From contig NC_135562.1 of NCBI RefSeq assembly GCF_964340395.1, positions 14,611,296 through 14,675,295 of the forward strand: a stretch of DNA of 64,000 nt, written 5' to 3'. Origin of the DNA: Glandiceps talaboti. Lineage: Eukaryota > Hemichordata > Enteropneusta > Spengelidae. Positions 1-26,720 of the stretch are shown here, piece by piece; the first letter of the stretch is position 1; every line of letters starts with the position of its first letter. Position numbers and translations under genes: made by a program. Below the pieces are notes generated by a model. The model ran no database searches and was not told where the DNA came from. It saw only the letters and a program-made list of their open reading frames with translations.

Positions 1-1
1 T

Positions 2-1099
2 TCAGGGATTGAACCGATCGATATACCATACCTTACAGCTGAAAATGAAAGATTGAAGCAGGAGTTGGGAAAGTCAACCCTTATAAACGATAATTTACAC
101 CGGAAAATCATACAACTTGAAGAAGAGATCACACTAATCAGGGAACAAGAAGATAAATTAACAGCCAATAAAGTGAAGAGCAGCAACATTAAAAATTTAT
201 GTCAATATTATACAGGATTTGCTTTTACAACTTTTCTCACAATTTTAAGTTTTCTTCTACCTAATGGCCAACATTCTTCTACATTTATTAATTTTACCAA
301 AAAAATATCAAGTATCAAGGAAATGAGTTCAGCTGATCAATTATTACTTGTTTTAATGAAGTTACGTAAAGGTTTTCATTATAAAGATTTAGCTTTTCGT
401 TTTTGTCTTTCACCACAAGATGTTGGTATTATTTTTAAAAGTTGGATTAATTTTATGTATTTTAAGTTTAATTCTGTTCCGATATGGCCCCACAGAAATC
501 TCATTATACAAAACATGCCCCCTGGCTTCAGAGAAGAATTTCCAACAACAATGGCAATATTTGATGGTACGGAGATCAAAATACAACGCCCAAGTGCCCT
601 TACTTGTCAGTCACAGAGTTATTCCGACTACAAGGCAACCAACACACTGAAGGGGTTAGTGGGCGTTGATCCAAGGGGAGCTGTAATATTTATTTCCACT
701 TTATTTTCAGGTTCAATTTCAGACAAGGCAATTTGTAATCAGGGTGGGTTGATTAGTTTTCTAAAGGGTTTGATTGATTTGGGGCATTTGGAAAGGGGTG
801 ATTCATTTATGTTAGACAAAGGGGTATTAATTGAAGATGAAATGAGAAGTATTGGTTTACAAGTTAATATACCCCCATTTGCCCAGTCAAATATGCAAAT
901 GAGTGAGAGTGATGTACAAATGACGAGGAAGATAGCGAAACATAGGGTACACGTGGAAAGGGCAATTTCTCGGATAAAGAATTTTAGAATTTTGTCTAGA
1001 AGAATTGACCTTTCCATGTTTACAAGCATCAACCAAATATGGTTTGTGTGTGCTTTCCTAACAAATTTCCAACCATTTTTGATACAAGATAAAGATTAA
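2..1099 (+). CDS. DDE_Tnp_4 transposase, 5' end outside window
   Basis: The frame is open from the left edge to a TAA stop at 1097-1099, so the true start lies upstream; the first in-window ATG is not credible as the start. From a TTG at 53 the product reads 348 residues: a charged leucine-rich stretch (coiled-coil-like), then a helix-turn-helix block of the HTH_Tnp_4 type (about residues 85-135), then a DDE_Tnp_4 nuclease fold. Counting from position 53, the likely catalytic acids are D171 in FDGTEI, D255 in MLDKG and E302 in HVERAISRIK, the usual signature spacing of IS4EU/ISL2EU or Harbinger-like eukaryotic transposases. In the family this enzyme cuts and rejoins element ends in the nucleus. 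No internal stop or frameshift is seen, so the copy is recent or conserved. A missing N-terminal THAP or other zinc finger is possible but not visible. Confidence 0.85.
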   Translation, partial: SGIEPIDIPYLTAENERLKQELGKSTLINDNLHRKIIQLEEEITLIREQEDKLTANKVKSSNIKNLCQYYTGFAFTTFLTILSFLLPNGQHSSTFINFTKKISSIKEMSSADQLLLVLMKLRKGFHYKDLAFRFCLSPQDVGIIFKSWINFMYFKFNSVPIWPHRNLIIQNMPPGFREEFPTTMAIFDGTEIKIQRPSALTCQSQSYSDYKATNTLKGLVGVDPRGAVIFISTLFSGSISDKAICNQGGLISFLKGLIDLGHLERGDSFMLDKGVLIEDEMRSIGLQVNIPPFAQSNMQMSESDVQMTRKIAKHRVHVERAISRIKNFRILSRRIDLSMFTSINQIWFVCAFLTNFQPFLIQDKD

Positions 1100-1118
1100 C
1101 TAATATTAAGTTTAAATC

Positions 1119-1166
1119 GGAGGGGTTTGGGGGGGGGGAGTGGAGGGGGGGGTGGGGGGGGGGTTG
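1119..1166 (+). repeat. G-rich low-complexity tract
   Basis: Runs of up to nine G separated by T, A or GT. It can form G-quadruplexes. It follows the transposase stop; the glycine-rich reading frame through it is an artefact. Confidence 0.8.
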
Positions 1167-1237
1167 GTGGATCAACGCTCACTAACTCCAATAGAAAGCC
1201 CAACGATAAGGCAGACGATCAAATCAAAATTTCTTGT

Positions 1238-3855
1238 GTGATATTATTATTATTATATTCTTTATTTCAGGCCATTAAAAAAGTCCCATACAACCACAAA
1301 AAAATAAAAATACTATAGAAAAAAAACAACTAATTATACAATACAAGTCGGTAATTTTTCCAGAAACTGGAGTAAAAATAATTGTCGGAGAGAATACACG
1401 TCTTAATTATTTCATTGTGACTCTCGTGTAGCCGTTCACCAAATTTGAACAACAAGTTGCGTTGTAATGAGGTAAAATTAAAAATATTCCTGCTGACACA
1501 ATTGTTACTTATGCTAACTGCCCCTCTAAGGCCAAAAACTATTCGCAACGTGTTGTTATATGCTACCTGTATTTTACGAAGCATCGTGTTGCTATAACTA
1601 CACCAAACTTGTAAACAGTAAACACTATATAAAAAACTCCTAAAAAGTGTACATTTCACACGCTCCGAGCAATGAACAAAATTTCTGACAATAATATTTG
1701 CCCTCGCATACATAGCTCTAAGTTGTCTCTGCATATCTGCTTCATCGCACCCATTGGAGGTCACTATGTATCCAAGATATTTTTTAACTGTAACAAAATT
1801 CAACTGTTTGCCATATAAATAAACAGAAGGCATTCTGGTTGGTTTCCATTGCCGAGGAAAAAATGACACACATTCTGTTTTTGTTGTATGGAACAGAATA
1901 TCGTGTTCCATGCCAAATTGCTCACATATCTTAATTAGTTTCTGTAATGACTTAATCGAAGGCGAAATCAATACAATGTCATCTGCATAAAGCAAATGGT
2001 TCAAAATCTTGCCAGCTATGTGACACCCGACTCCCGCCAACTTCAGCCTTTTGGTAAGATTTTCGATGTAGACTGCAAATAACTTTGGAGAGATTATGCT
2101 TCCCTGGCGTACCCCATTAATGACTTTAAAATGGTTAGATTCCGTAGAACCCCAACGTACAAAAAACAGCTGAGCATGATACCAGTACTGAAGGATGCGA
2201 ACAATAAACAGTGGCGTTTCACTATCAATCAGTTTCCTAAACAGAGTCCAATGGTTAACCCTATCAAATGCTTTCCTCGCATCCAAGAAACAAGAGAAAA
2301 CTGGGGAATTGTGTCTTTTGTAAAAATCAACAATCTCTTTGAGTACAAAAATGCACATGTCAGTGGAATGGTTCTTTTTGAACCCGAATTGAAAATCACT
2401 AGTCACAATATACTTCTCAATGCGACTCAAAGTGCACATTTCAAATAATTTAGAAGCTGTTGTAACTATAGCGACTGGTCTATAATTATCTACTGAAGTG
2501 AGATCCTTAGCTTTATCCTTTACTATTGGCACAATTGTGGCATCCATAAAACTATTCGGAAGCCATCCATGGACAAAGAATGCAGTAAAACACATACTGA
2601 GCAAGTCAAAGACGATCGGGTTTGCATAAATGAGGTGTTCAGACATTATGCCATCCCTCCCCATAGCTTTTCCTTTTTCTAGATTAAAAGCTGCCTCTTT
2701 AAGTTCATTAGGCGTAACGGTCATTTCGCAATCAAACTCGATATTAGACAGAGTTGACTGAACAAATTCCTTATTCTGACTGTTAGAAACAGAATTAAGT
2801 AAACTCTCATAATGTGTTTTCCACATACTAGCAATATCCCTGTAGCCTGTACAACCACCAACTGTACTAGGTAAAGGACAGTTAGTGGATCCAGAGCAAG
2901 CCCTTACGGAATTCCAAAATTTCCGAGAATTATTCTGTACAAGGTTGTTAGCCATAGCATCTGCCTTAGCCTTATTCTCCCTCCGCTTACAAGTCCTAAA
3001 TGCTAGCTTGAATTTGGCTCGCGTTGTACGCATCAACTCCCAGAGGGGACCTGAACGGGGTTTACCATAAACCACCCATATCTTAAACGCATCCCGTGCA
3101 CTATCATGTAGATCGCGTAAGTAATCATTCCAACCCGGCACTTCACGAAAATTATTCATATTTGAGTGTGGAATGCTATTTTCAGCAGCCTGCTTCAAGG
3201 CACTAATTACTTCCGAATAAAACAAACTCAAATCGGCAAGGTGGTCGCTGTTGGTACAATTTGGATCCAGACATTTAAGGGTATTACATGGAATGCAAAC
3301 GTTGCTAAGTAATTCTCCTGTCATTAGCTGATAACTTGTCAAATTGTCATACTTTGCTCTCTGCCAATTCGGCCTAGCATTGATGCCATTTTGAGAATCA
3401 GAAGCGAAACGAGTTAAACCTGATGTTTCAATACTAACACCGATGGGGAAATGATCAGACGAGATAAAATCATGAAAAATCTCTACATTACAAATGGCTT
3501 TGTGCACAGAGTGAGTACTAAGACAGTGATCTAACCAATGTGTATTCCCATGGGCTTCACTATAAAACGTAAAATTGTCTTTGTTCCTACCCAAAATATC
3601 GATATCAGAAATAAACAAATTGTTCTCTCTACAATGTTGCTCTAATTCATTCCCAAACAGTGATCCCAAATCGGCATTAAAGTCCCCAAGAATTACTGTA
3701 TTAACGGTTTCAACTTCCTGAATGATACTATTAATCTTAGCCAAATAACGCGAATATTCATCGTAGTTCTCTCTAGAACATGTCGGTAAATAGACACAAA
3801 GTATAAATATAGTCGCAGAATCTGTGGTTAATTCAAGTCCAATAAGTCTAGATAT
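1238..3855 (-). mobile_element. 5'-truncated non-LTR retrotransposon (LINE copy 1)
   Basis: A minus-strand LINE. It starts inside the endonuclease domain at about 3855 and ends near 1238, where the minus strand reads AATAAA followed by an ATA/AAT repeat, the same kind of 3' end as LINE copy 2 near 25.8 kb. 5' truncation is typical of target-primed reverse transcription. The clade looks like the CR1/L2/jockey group from the RT blocks, but a tree would be needed. It lies between a plus-strand transposase and a minus-strand SWIM gene and may have inserted into their element. Confidence 0.85.
1330..3744 (-). CDS. LINE ORF2 remnant: endonuclease C-terminus plus reverse transcriptase
   Basis: 804 uninterrupted codons. 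The frame continues upstream to about 3853, so the given start (TTG) is only the first start-like codon. In order: the end of an EEP-type endonuclease with ILGDFNADLG near residue 18 and SDHFPIG near residue 95; a linker with VPGWNDY; an RVT_1 reverse transcriptase with NYRPVAIV, FGFKKNHST, FLDARKAFD (first catalytic Asp, about residue 486), GVRQGSIISP and YADD (about residue 585); and a C-terminal thumb-like region. All catalytic RT motifs are present with no stop, so the RT half is intact, but the endonuclease is truncated and the element cannot be autonomous. Confidence 0.9.
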   Translation of the reverse strand: MAKINSIIQEVETVNTVILGDFNADLGSLFGNELEQHCRENNLFISDIDILGRNKDNFTFYSEAHGNTHWLDHCLSTHSVHKAICNVEIFHDFISSDHFPIGVSIETSGLTRFASDSQNGINARPNWQRAKYDNLTSYQLMTGELLSNVCIPCNTLKCLDPNCTNSDHLADLSLFYSEVISALKQAAENSIPHSNMNNFREVPGWNDYLRDLHDSARDAFKIWVVYGKPRSGPLWELMRTTRAKFKLAFRTCKRRENKAKADAMANNLVQNNSRKFWNSVRACSGSTNCPLPSTVGGCTGYRDIASMWKTHYESLLNSVSNSQNKEFVQSTLSNIEFDCEMTVTPNELKEAAFNLEKGKAMGRDGIMSEHLIYANPIVFDLLSMCFTAFFVHGWLPNSFMDATIVPIVKDKAKDLTSVDNYRPVAIVTTASKLFEMCTLSRIEKYIVTSDFQFGFKKNHSTDMCIFVLKEIVDFYKRHNSPVFSCFLDARKAFDRVNHWTLFRKLIDSETPLFIVRILQYWYHAQLFFVRWGSTESNHFKVINGVRQGSIISPKLFAVYIENLTKRLKLAGVGCHIAGKILNHLLYADDIVLISPSIKSLQKLIKICEQFGMEHDILFHTTKTECVSFFPRQWKPTRMPSVYLYGKQLNFVTVKKYLGYIVTSNGCDEADMQRQLRAMYARANIIVRNFVHCSERVKCTLFRSFLYSVYCLQVWCSYSNTMLRKIQVAYNNTLRIVFGLRGAVSISNNCVSRNIFNFTSLQRNLLFKFGERLHESHNEIIKTCILSDNYFYSSFWKNYRLVLYN

Positions 3856-3934
3856 AAGTTTCAGTTACAAGTTGGAGTGCACGTGCATTCTTGTGTGATG
3901 TAAGTTTCAGTTACAAGTTGGAACGCGCGTGCAT
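3855..3934. repeat. Two-copy 46-bp tandem repeat at LINE 5' junction
   Basis: TAAGTTTCAGTTACAAGTTG occurs at 3855 and again at 3901, each followed by a CGTGCAT-like tail. It lies exactly where LINE copy 1 loses coding similarity, so it marks the insertion junction or the upstream flank. Confidence 0.6.
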
Positions 3935-3945
3935 ATAAAGAACAG

Positions 3946-4574
3946 AGTTCCCAGTGTGTACTAGTATATAGTACTACTTGCTTGTATTGTTATTTCTATT
4001 AGTGCTGTATTCCGAACCCCTTTTCTATTGTGAGTCATCCACAAAAGTATTATGTAGAGATTTGACATACCTCTTTGAATGCATGTAAAACAATTGACCC
4101 CATATTTTGAACAAAGTTGTTTCCACAGGTTATTTTCAGTCATCATAATTGGAAATAAGCACCCCTCACTGAGGCTTCCTGGCAGCAAATGAACTAGCAA
4201 TGACTGAAACATGCACGTGTCACGTGTTTCAAAATTGTTCAAAACTCATGACCCACACTCAGACAATTGGAACAGCATGTTAACATTGTGGTTGTTACCT
4301 TGTAGACATTTGACCTCTGTTTTTGGCAAAAATGTAGACTGTCGACCCCCCCCCCTTTTTTTTGTGCTAAAATATAGACTTTTGACCACTATTTATTGAT
4401 TGTTTGTAGAGTTTGTGGTTGTATTTTTTTTTCCACCAGGGTATATACGTAACCATTACCCACCAGAGTACCCCGACCCCCACCTAGCTTTTCGCTACCA
4501 ACCCTGAACCTTTTTTAAATGAATTCTAGAAAAAAGTAATAACAATTGTGATTAATAAAAAATAAATTACTTAC
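3946..4574. other. No gene recognised
   Basis: AT-rich sequence with a C-run/T-run near 4347-4362. No credible reading frame or repeat. It may hold decayed downstream exons of the SWIM gene. Confidence 0.4.
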
Positions 4575-4713
4575 GTGATAGATTAGAGCACTACCAAGTG
4601 GAACTGGGCCATATTGTGTATTGGCCATGACACTTGGTCCACTACAGAGGTATGAAATTGGAGTTTTCAGACCTTGTAATATCTCCAAGTCATTGTGTTT
4701 TGCAGCATCAGTC
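4575..4713 (-). CDS. SWIM gene, exon 4
   Basis: 139 nt between a TATTGTAG acceptor and a GTAAGT donor. Encodes a block ending VPLGSALIYH. It joins exon 3 in phase and ends in phase 0. Confidence 0.65.
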
Positions 4714-6130
4714 CTACAATAGAGAAAACATAATATACAGCTTTTAAGGGGCACAACCACAGCAGTGCAAGATTATAGAAACTATGATTAACTATGTGTC
4801 TTCTATGATGCTGATGCATGATGACAGCACTTAATCTGATTCAGAATAAAAACAAAATGTATTTTAGTATGGGATAACCTGAATAGTAATAGCTGGATCG
4901 AACAGCATGAGTTGAATACACATTTTAGTAAAATCTTTGTGTTATTTTTTTTCTTAGTTGCTATGAGTTTCAATTTGTACATTAACAAAGCACACACTAT
5001 TAGCTCATCTTGGCTTTTTAGCATAAAGCAATTAGTTTTAAACATGTCACATGTTTTTTGATGTTTTCAGTACACAAGTTGTTTAAAGCTGAAGTGAGAA
5101 TGAGTATTCAATATAAACTGTTTTCAATATCAGTACTAGTTTTATAATTCAATATGTACAGAGAAATTATCAGAACCCCTAAAAATATGTAAATAAATTG
5201 TATAAACTGTATTAATGAATACCATGTGACTTGAAAGTTATTATGTGAGTGATGGTGACTGTGAGTGTGTTTATATCCTTTACTCTTTATTGTGAATTGT
5301 GTGTTGAGTGACAAGTTTACGGAAATCAATACAAAACTAAATCTGAAGACTAAATATACCATAGCTTTTTAAATCAGATTGTATCTGTATACATACCTAG
5401 TATCAACAAATTCTGCCATTACTGGCTTCCTTTTACGATTTATTTTCCCTGGCTTACAAATAACCATTTGGGATGCAGGTTCTGGGGTGATCTTAGATCC
5501 CCTTGGTTTGTCCCACTGCTGTGGTCTGCCAGTTGAAGATATTTGTTCTGGAATATCTCTTAGACCGAGCAACAGCCACTCTTGGATAGACATTACTAAA
5601 GCCAGTATATGGGCACATGAACCAGCAATCCTGTAATAAAAATTATGGTATTGTTTATAACATATAATTCCTGGAGTAAACAAAACAAATGCAAACAACA
5701 CAAGAGGAAATAGTAGAGTGTATTTGTGTACAAAGTTGAATGAAATTTTGTGTAATGGTTCAAGAAATAGTGAAATTAAAAGAAGTGAGCATGATAGTTT
5801 TTACAATTAATAAGTTATGGGTGTAAACATTTATGTTCCATACATTGACAATGATTGCATTCATAGTGTGAACATTGTTAGTGATACTATCAATCAAACT
5901 AAATGAAATTATATTACAATTATATCAATTTTATCAGGGTTAACATAGATTACACAAGTGTATACCTCAAAAATATAAGCAAACTGCAAACCAAAATTAT
6001 AATTTGTATGGTGTCTTCATACTCTGGAAAATATAAAAAAAATTTTTATGTAATATAAAAAGAAGATTCAAATTCAGAAAATATAATTCTACATGTATAT
6101 ATGCAGAAACACATACCTACACTCATCCCC

Positions 6131-6183
<53 letters not shown>

Positions 6184-7321
6184 ACACAACTGAATAAGAC
6201 GTATACAAAATATCGAGATGGTCGTCATCCACAATCACACACACTACGCGGCTCGTTTATCTTTTCAATAACAAAAAGTGGCGTGGCCTTCTCAAGGTCG
6301 TTCAATTCGAACAATCTGCTATGGTTTCTCATTTGAATACATGTAGCAAAATGTACGCATGTCGAGCCTCTTCACGATCACGAGAAATGGGTCACGATGC
6401 GTCAATGAACTCGAACTGAGAGAGTTTACTTTAACGAAGGATAATGTCAGTCAGTGACATAAAGATAACGTAAATATTGTAAGCGACAAATAACAGCGAA
6501 GAAATAGCTAACAACAATGGCAAATTTGAAAAAAAAATGGCGCGCATACCCGAGCTTGTCACTGACTCACACTATGATTCATCCGTCTTGAGATTTGGTT
6601 GTCACGTTAACAAATATGAAATACCCAAGAACGTTGACATAAAAAAGTGAAATAATAAAATATATACGTACCCAGCTTTACACGAACAGCTGTGCGAAGT
6701 AATCGTCTTCCGGTTTATTTCAACATCCATACACATGTTGTGTGGTTTCTCTGACTTACGTTGGCTACGCCGGTGACGGATCAACTCGTCCCAATTTCAA
6801 CTCGTCCCATTTCAACTCGTCCCACTCAACTCGTCCAATTTTCAACTCGCCCCAATTTCAACTCGCCCCATTTTCAACTCGCCCCAACTCTTTGCAATAT
6901 AATTTACCTGTGCATATATGAAATCGAAGCTAGTAGTACTCAGTTTGGAGGGTCTGTGGTATCTCATATTCCACTAATGAAGTACCACTTGCGCTGTAAA
7001 CACATACATACTACAATACTTAGTTGCGTTAACTAGGGAGAGGAGACACGTCTCCAAAACCCGTACGCGCGGAAGTCGTAAGCGTGTCAGTCACTAATAT
7101 TCTCCCTGGTTATTATCATTATTATTTCTTATTTGGGTTGTAAACAGGGCGATCGGTCAATTCATGCATTAAAATCAGCAAGAATCATACTTTTCCCAGC
7201 GGAAAGCATACTGTACATACAGAGTTGAAAACTATGGAATCTCGCCTTGTATTTGTAGCAGTATACATACCTTTCTACCACGCGTATTTCCTCCTTCATA
7301 TTTCTTCATTTTGAATGCCAT
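4575..7321 (-). CDS. SWIM zinc-finger protein, YqaJ-recombinase-associated type, partial spliced gene
   Basis: Four exons on the minus strand: 7271-7321 (ATG at 7321), 6672 to about 6784, 5397-5630 and 4575-4713. The last two junctions are phase-consistent: exon 2 ends GG before a GTACGT donor and joins exon 3 to give CSCKAGIAGSCAH, a complete SWIM finger (CxC, then CxH). After the finger come PQQWDKPRGSKI, PEPASQM and RKRKPVM, which I recognise from metazoan SWIM/YqaJ proteins carried by ISL2EU-type transposons and multicopy relatives. The join of exon 1 to exon 2 is inferred and the 5' edge of exon 2 is uncertain. The C-terminal YqaJ nuclease is not found downstream, where LINE copy 1 lies, so the gene is probably interrupted. 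Confidence 0.6.
5397..5630 (-). CDS. SWIM gene, exon 3
   Basis: 234 nt between a TTATTACAG acceptor and a GTATGT donor. Supplies GSCAH of the finger and the tryptophan/proline-rich block WDKPRGSKITPEPAS. Confidence 0.75.
6132..6180. repeat. (CA)n microsatellite
   Basis: About 24 CA units in an intron of the SWIM gene. Confidence 0.95.
6672..6784 (-). CDS. SWIM gene, exon 2 (first half of zinc finger)
   Basis: Encodes SQRKSEKPH...EINRKTITSHSCSCKAG. The donor is GG followed by GTACGT at 6671-6670. A stop lies just upstream of 6784, so the acceptor must be near or inside this end. Confidence 0.6.
6785..6895. repeat. Degenerate tandem repeat, AACTCGTCCCAATTTC type
   Basis: About six imperfect units of 15-19 bp (AACTCGTCCC / AACTCGCCCC plus ATTTTC). 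It abuts the 5' edge of SWIM exon 2. Confidence 0.85.
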
Positions 7322-7600
7322 TTTGTCAGATTCGATGACTTCACAGTCAACACGAACTCACACTTATCTAATGGTGGTGTTCCCTCGGCTCGTCCGGAGA
7401 CTTAGCGAACCTACCGCGTTGATTCGCTAGCGCTGTTTGTACAGAGTTTGGATCTGATCACTGATTTCTGACCGCAATAAAGGCTGTGAGTTTGCGCTGT
7501 ACGACTGGTTAGCTTGTCTTTGTTGACTACTACACCGGTATTCACCAGACTGTTTAGCTTTTATCATTTCAGCTTTTGTTGTTTCAATACCTGGACATGT
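7244..7600 (-). repeat. Dispersed repeat (SWIM gene 5' end), copy 1
   Basis: About 350 bp similar in direct orientation to 28208-28600. Contains candidate exon 1 and its upstream sequence. The second copy lacks all other SWIM exons, so it is a fragment of the same element family. Confidence 0.75.
7271..7321 (-). CDS. SWIM gene, candidate exon 1
   Basis: Seventeen codons from ATG at 7321 (MAFKMKKYEGG...), ending before a GTATGT donor. The same exon with two or three substitutions and a preserved donor recurs near 28236-28284, so this segment is part of a dispersed element. Confidence 0.5.
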
Positions 7601-7671
7601 AGAAACAGAGCTCTGGGTATAAACTTGTTTTATAACCTTAGGCTAAATTAAAGTCTGTGTTGACAATTGTG

Positions 7672-7776
7672 CGTGAAGCCGTTGTACGTGAAGCAGTTGT
7701 CCGGGGGGCAATTGTCCGGGGGGCAGTTGTCTTTCGGGGGAAGTTGTCCGGGGGGCAATTGTCCTTCGGGGGCAAA
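7672..7776. repeat. GC-rich minisatellite (GGGGGGCAATTGTCC type)
   Basis: Five to six imperfect units of about 18 bp. Reading frames through it are repeat artefacts. Confidence 0.85.
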
Positions 7777-7913
7777 TGGAATTGTGAACATTGTGTGAAC
7801 ATTTGTGAACATAACACCGTATCACTAATATATTTTCTAATTCCATTTGAGTGAAATTGAAAATACCCCAACAAAACTTCCCTCTTTCTATATATATATA
7901 TATATATATAGAG

Positions 7914-8042
7914 TGTCTGATGATCGCAATATGCGTGAAACTCCGAGTTACACCCAAGAAAGAGTTCCAGTACTACCAAAACTATTACGCTCTGCCACTG
8001 CGGTATAGAGCACTGTCTTATAGCAGATTGATACTCACCGAG

Positions 8043-8045
<3 letters not shown>
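7914..8045. repeat. Dispersed repeat R1, copy 1
   Basis: Starts GATGATCGCAATATGCGTG and ends ACTCACCGAGTT. Recurs as a fragment at 20976-21045 and as a palindromic double copy at 23322-23522. Each copy abuts an (AT)n tract. Class unknown. Confidence 0.8.

Positions 8046-8132
<87 letters not shown>
8044..8132. repeat. (AT)n microsatellite
   Basis: About 44 TA units, uninterrupted. Confidence 0.95.
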
Positions 8133-8134
<2 letters not shown>

Positions 8135-8332
8135 TAGATTCATAGAGTCATGCTCATAATATGGATGAGAAATAGGATTAACATATAACTGGTGCTAGAT
8201 GAATTTGCACTAATCTGTCAATGCAAGACTGGTGTAATTAGCCAATTGCAATAATCTTACCTTTCATTGTGTTTCTAACATACCGTTTCACTGAACAAAA
8301 GATATCTACATAACAGGGCTTTGATGTTTTTT

Positions 8333-8445
<113 letters not shown>

Positions 8446-8749
8446 TGTGTTCAAGTTACGAATGTATTCTATACGTTGATATCTACAACATATTTGAATA
8501 GCCCCTTTCAATGCTCAGATTTTACTACCCCCTCCTCCCGTGTACCTTTCACTTTTTTTGATTGATTGACCCTCCCCCTTCAGAATCCTCCAACAACCAG
8601 GTCATAAACAATGACGGCTCCTTTAATCTCTATTCTATGAATCACTCACAATTAAACAGGTCAACATGTCTTTCCATCATTTTAAGATGAACATTTATCT
8701 AAGACAAAAAGAACATATGACGAAACTACATAAACGACGATTAGTCTAT

Positions 8750-8888
8750 CTGCTAGACCTCGGATGTTCTTCCGATACAATACGACACACGACCGAACAT
8801 CGCTAACGAGGATGGAAAATCCAAGCAAGTCCTCACTGCGAACTTCGTTCGCTTATAGTATCGAAAGAAAGCCCGAACGTCTAGCAGC
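8750..8888. mobile_element. Foldback MITE-like element F1, copy 1
   Basis: The ends read CTGCTAGAC ... GTCTAGCAG, and TTCTTCCGATAC near the left is answered by its complement near the right. A second copy lies at 26562-26720. No coding capacity. Confidence 0.7.
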
Positions 8889-9068
8889 AAGACTAAAACG
8901 ACGTTGTACTACACAATGTATCTTGAATATTGATTATAATGATTCAAATTGTAAGTAACATGTATGTTAAGGTATAAAACCCAATATACATAAAAATGGG
9001 GTTATTCACAATAAAATACACTTTATAAGATGGCTTTATTTCTTATAATATTAAAGTAAAATTTAATA

Positions 9069-9402
9069 ATGGTTAGAGTGGCCGGCTTTGCATCTACAGG
9101 TTGCAGGTTCGAGCCCCGTCGCTGCCATTTGATTCTGAATGGCTAAAGTCCTTAGGCAAGATTTGAACCATGATTGTGCCTCAGTCAACCCAGCTGTATA
9201 ATTGGGGACCTTGTAAGATGGAGGTTTGCAATGTGAATGCTCTAATCCTATGCACTTATAGAGGCTGCAATGCTCCCTAGGGAGTTGAGGAAGCAAAGGG
9301 TCGTTGTGCTACTATAGATCCGTGCCAGGGGGAATAAGTTTAAAGCGCTTTTAGCACAGAGTAGGAAAACATTATATAAAAACCAACATTATTATTATTA
9401 TT
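9069..9402 (+). mobile_element. tRNA-derived SINE, copy 1
   Basis: The head carries a perfect RNA polymerase III B box, GGTTCGAGCCC, at 9106-9116. The body continues through GTGCCTCAGTCAACCCAGCT. The tail has AAAGCGCTTTTAGCA followed by (ATT)n. Same order in copy 2 at 20.6 kb. Not a functional tRNA gene: the cloverleaf is not maintained. Confidence 0.85.
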
Positions 9403-9846
9403 AATATTTATTTATCATATTATACATGAAATTACAACACTATCACGTGAATGCAATAGAAATAGACAAGCCCTAGTAGTGTATCAAGTCAATACATGTA
9501 TCACCCAATACATGGAGATGACATAATAACAATAATATTAAAAGTATTTCTGCTTCATAATTCAGCTGCTTTGAAAGTACATACACCCAACATACACCTT
9601 ATTCTCTATGTTTATCATTTGTAACTCTTTGGTTGTTGTTTGGATGTGATGTTCTGTAATTCAGAGTGTGTTCTCAAATTTCCTTTGTGAGTAATTATTT
9701 GCATTGTTTATCCAGTGTATTACGCAGTACATAGGGTTTATCTCTTGTCAAAAACACAAATTTTTATAATCCATACAATCCTGTATTTGCCTAGCTTATA
9801 CAATTATATTATCTCGATTGTGCAAGAGTTTTTGAAAATATTGTCA
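9403..9846. other. No gene recognised
   Basis: AT-rich intergenic sequence between the SINE and a tetranucleotide array. Confidence 0.4.
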
Positions 9847-9984
9847 GTCAGTCATTCATTCATTCATTCATTCATTCATTCATTCAGTCAGTCAGTTAGT
9901 CAATCAATCAATCAATCAATCAATCCATCAACCAATAATCATTCAACAAACCAACCAATCAATAAAGCAATCAATCAATCAATC

Positions 9985-10024
<40 letters not shown>
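9847..10024. repeat. Composite tetranucleotide array (CATT to CAGT to CAAT)
   Basis: Consecutive blocks of units differing by one base, downstream of the SLC6 stop codon. Confidence 0.9.
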
Positions 10025-10294
10025 AAAGAGGATAAGTTTCTAGTACGACGTATGTTCAGAAGCACCGTGTAGTTAGAAGGGTCTTGAGAATCGACAGCTT
10101 TTTACATTCTTTCTGCAGGCGTTATATTACCTGTATCTTTTGCCGTACTTCCAATCATAAAGTTTAAGTTTGTATATTTGCATTGTTTATCAAGGGCATT
10201 GTGTAGTGCATACGATTTACCCCTTAATTTTGAAAAAAGAAACAATACATTTTACACAAAATTCAACCGATCCATGCATATATCTCTGCAAAGG

Positions 10295-26140
<15,846 letters not shown>

Positions 26141-26561
26141 CGGTTCTTTTTTTGTGAATGACTAATGAGACAAAGTATGGAAAGAATTATGAACACGACT
26201 ACCAAATACATACGGCATTTATTTAGTACTACTATGAGTACAGCAAACAAATGTGATCTCCTCTTGTAAATATTTGACAGAAAAGAAATTCTAAAGAGAA
26301 TGCTGGGTAATTGATAAATGGATAATTTCAACGAGTCTGGTCACTTGAGCCGCCTATTGATTATTATGGCGCATTTCTCAAATCTCTGTCTACATGCAAA
26401 CATTTCGAGACCAGATATTACAGAAAGCAGGAAAAGTTTTGATTGTTTGATTGTGAGGCAAGAATTCGGGCTATATATTTTATAGTGATTTACGTGATTC
26501 CAATAAAATTCGAGCACCATTCGCAGTCCATTTACCATTTGTACGGTAATTGATAGTCTAG

Positions 26562-26720
26562 CTGCTCGACCTCGGATCGGATGTTCTTCCGATACAATAC
26601 GACATACGACCGAACATCACTATCGAGGATGGAACAGCTGAGTTAGGGCAAGCCCTCACTGCGAACTCCGTTCGCCTTCGTTCGTTTATCGTATCGGAAG
26701 AAAGCCCAAATGTCTAGCAG
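26562..26720. mobile_element. Foldback MITE-like element F1, copy 2
   Basis: Shares with 8750-8888 the ends, TTCTTCCGATACAATACGAC, GACCGAACATC and AGCAAGAC. Contains an extra CGGATCGGATG at the left. Lies upstream of the SLC6 start. Confidence 0.75.

Noticed and set aside
1127-1318. Glycine-rich small protein
   Set aside because: Frame through a G-run downstream of the transposase and into the LINE 3' end; low complexity.
5968-6032. Extra 58-nt exon of the SWIM gene
   Set aside because: Phase would fit, but it would insert about 20 hydrophobic residues into the SWIM finger; the alternative donor one base later joins exons 2 and 3 directly to give an intact finger.
9069-9402. Functional tRNA gene
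   Set aside because: A pol III B box is present, but the sequence does not fold as a full tRNA and continues into a SINE body and (ATT)n tail.
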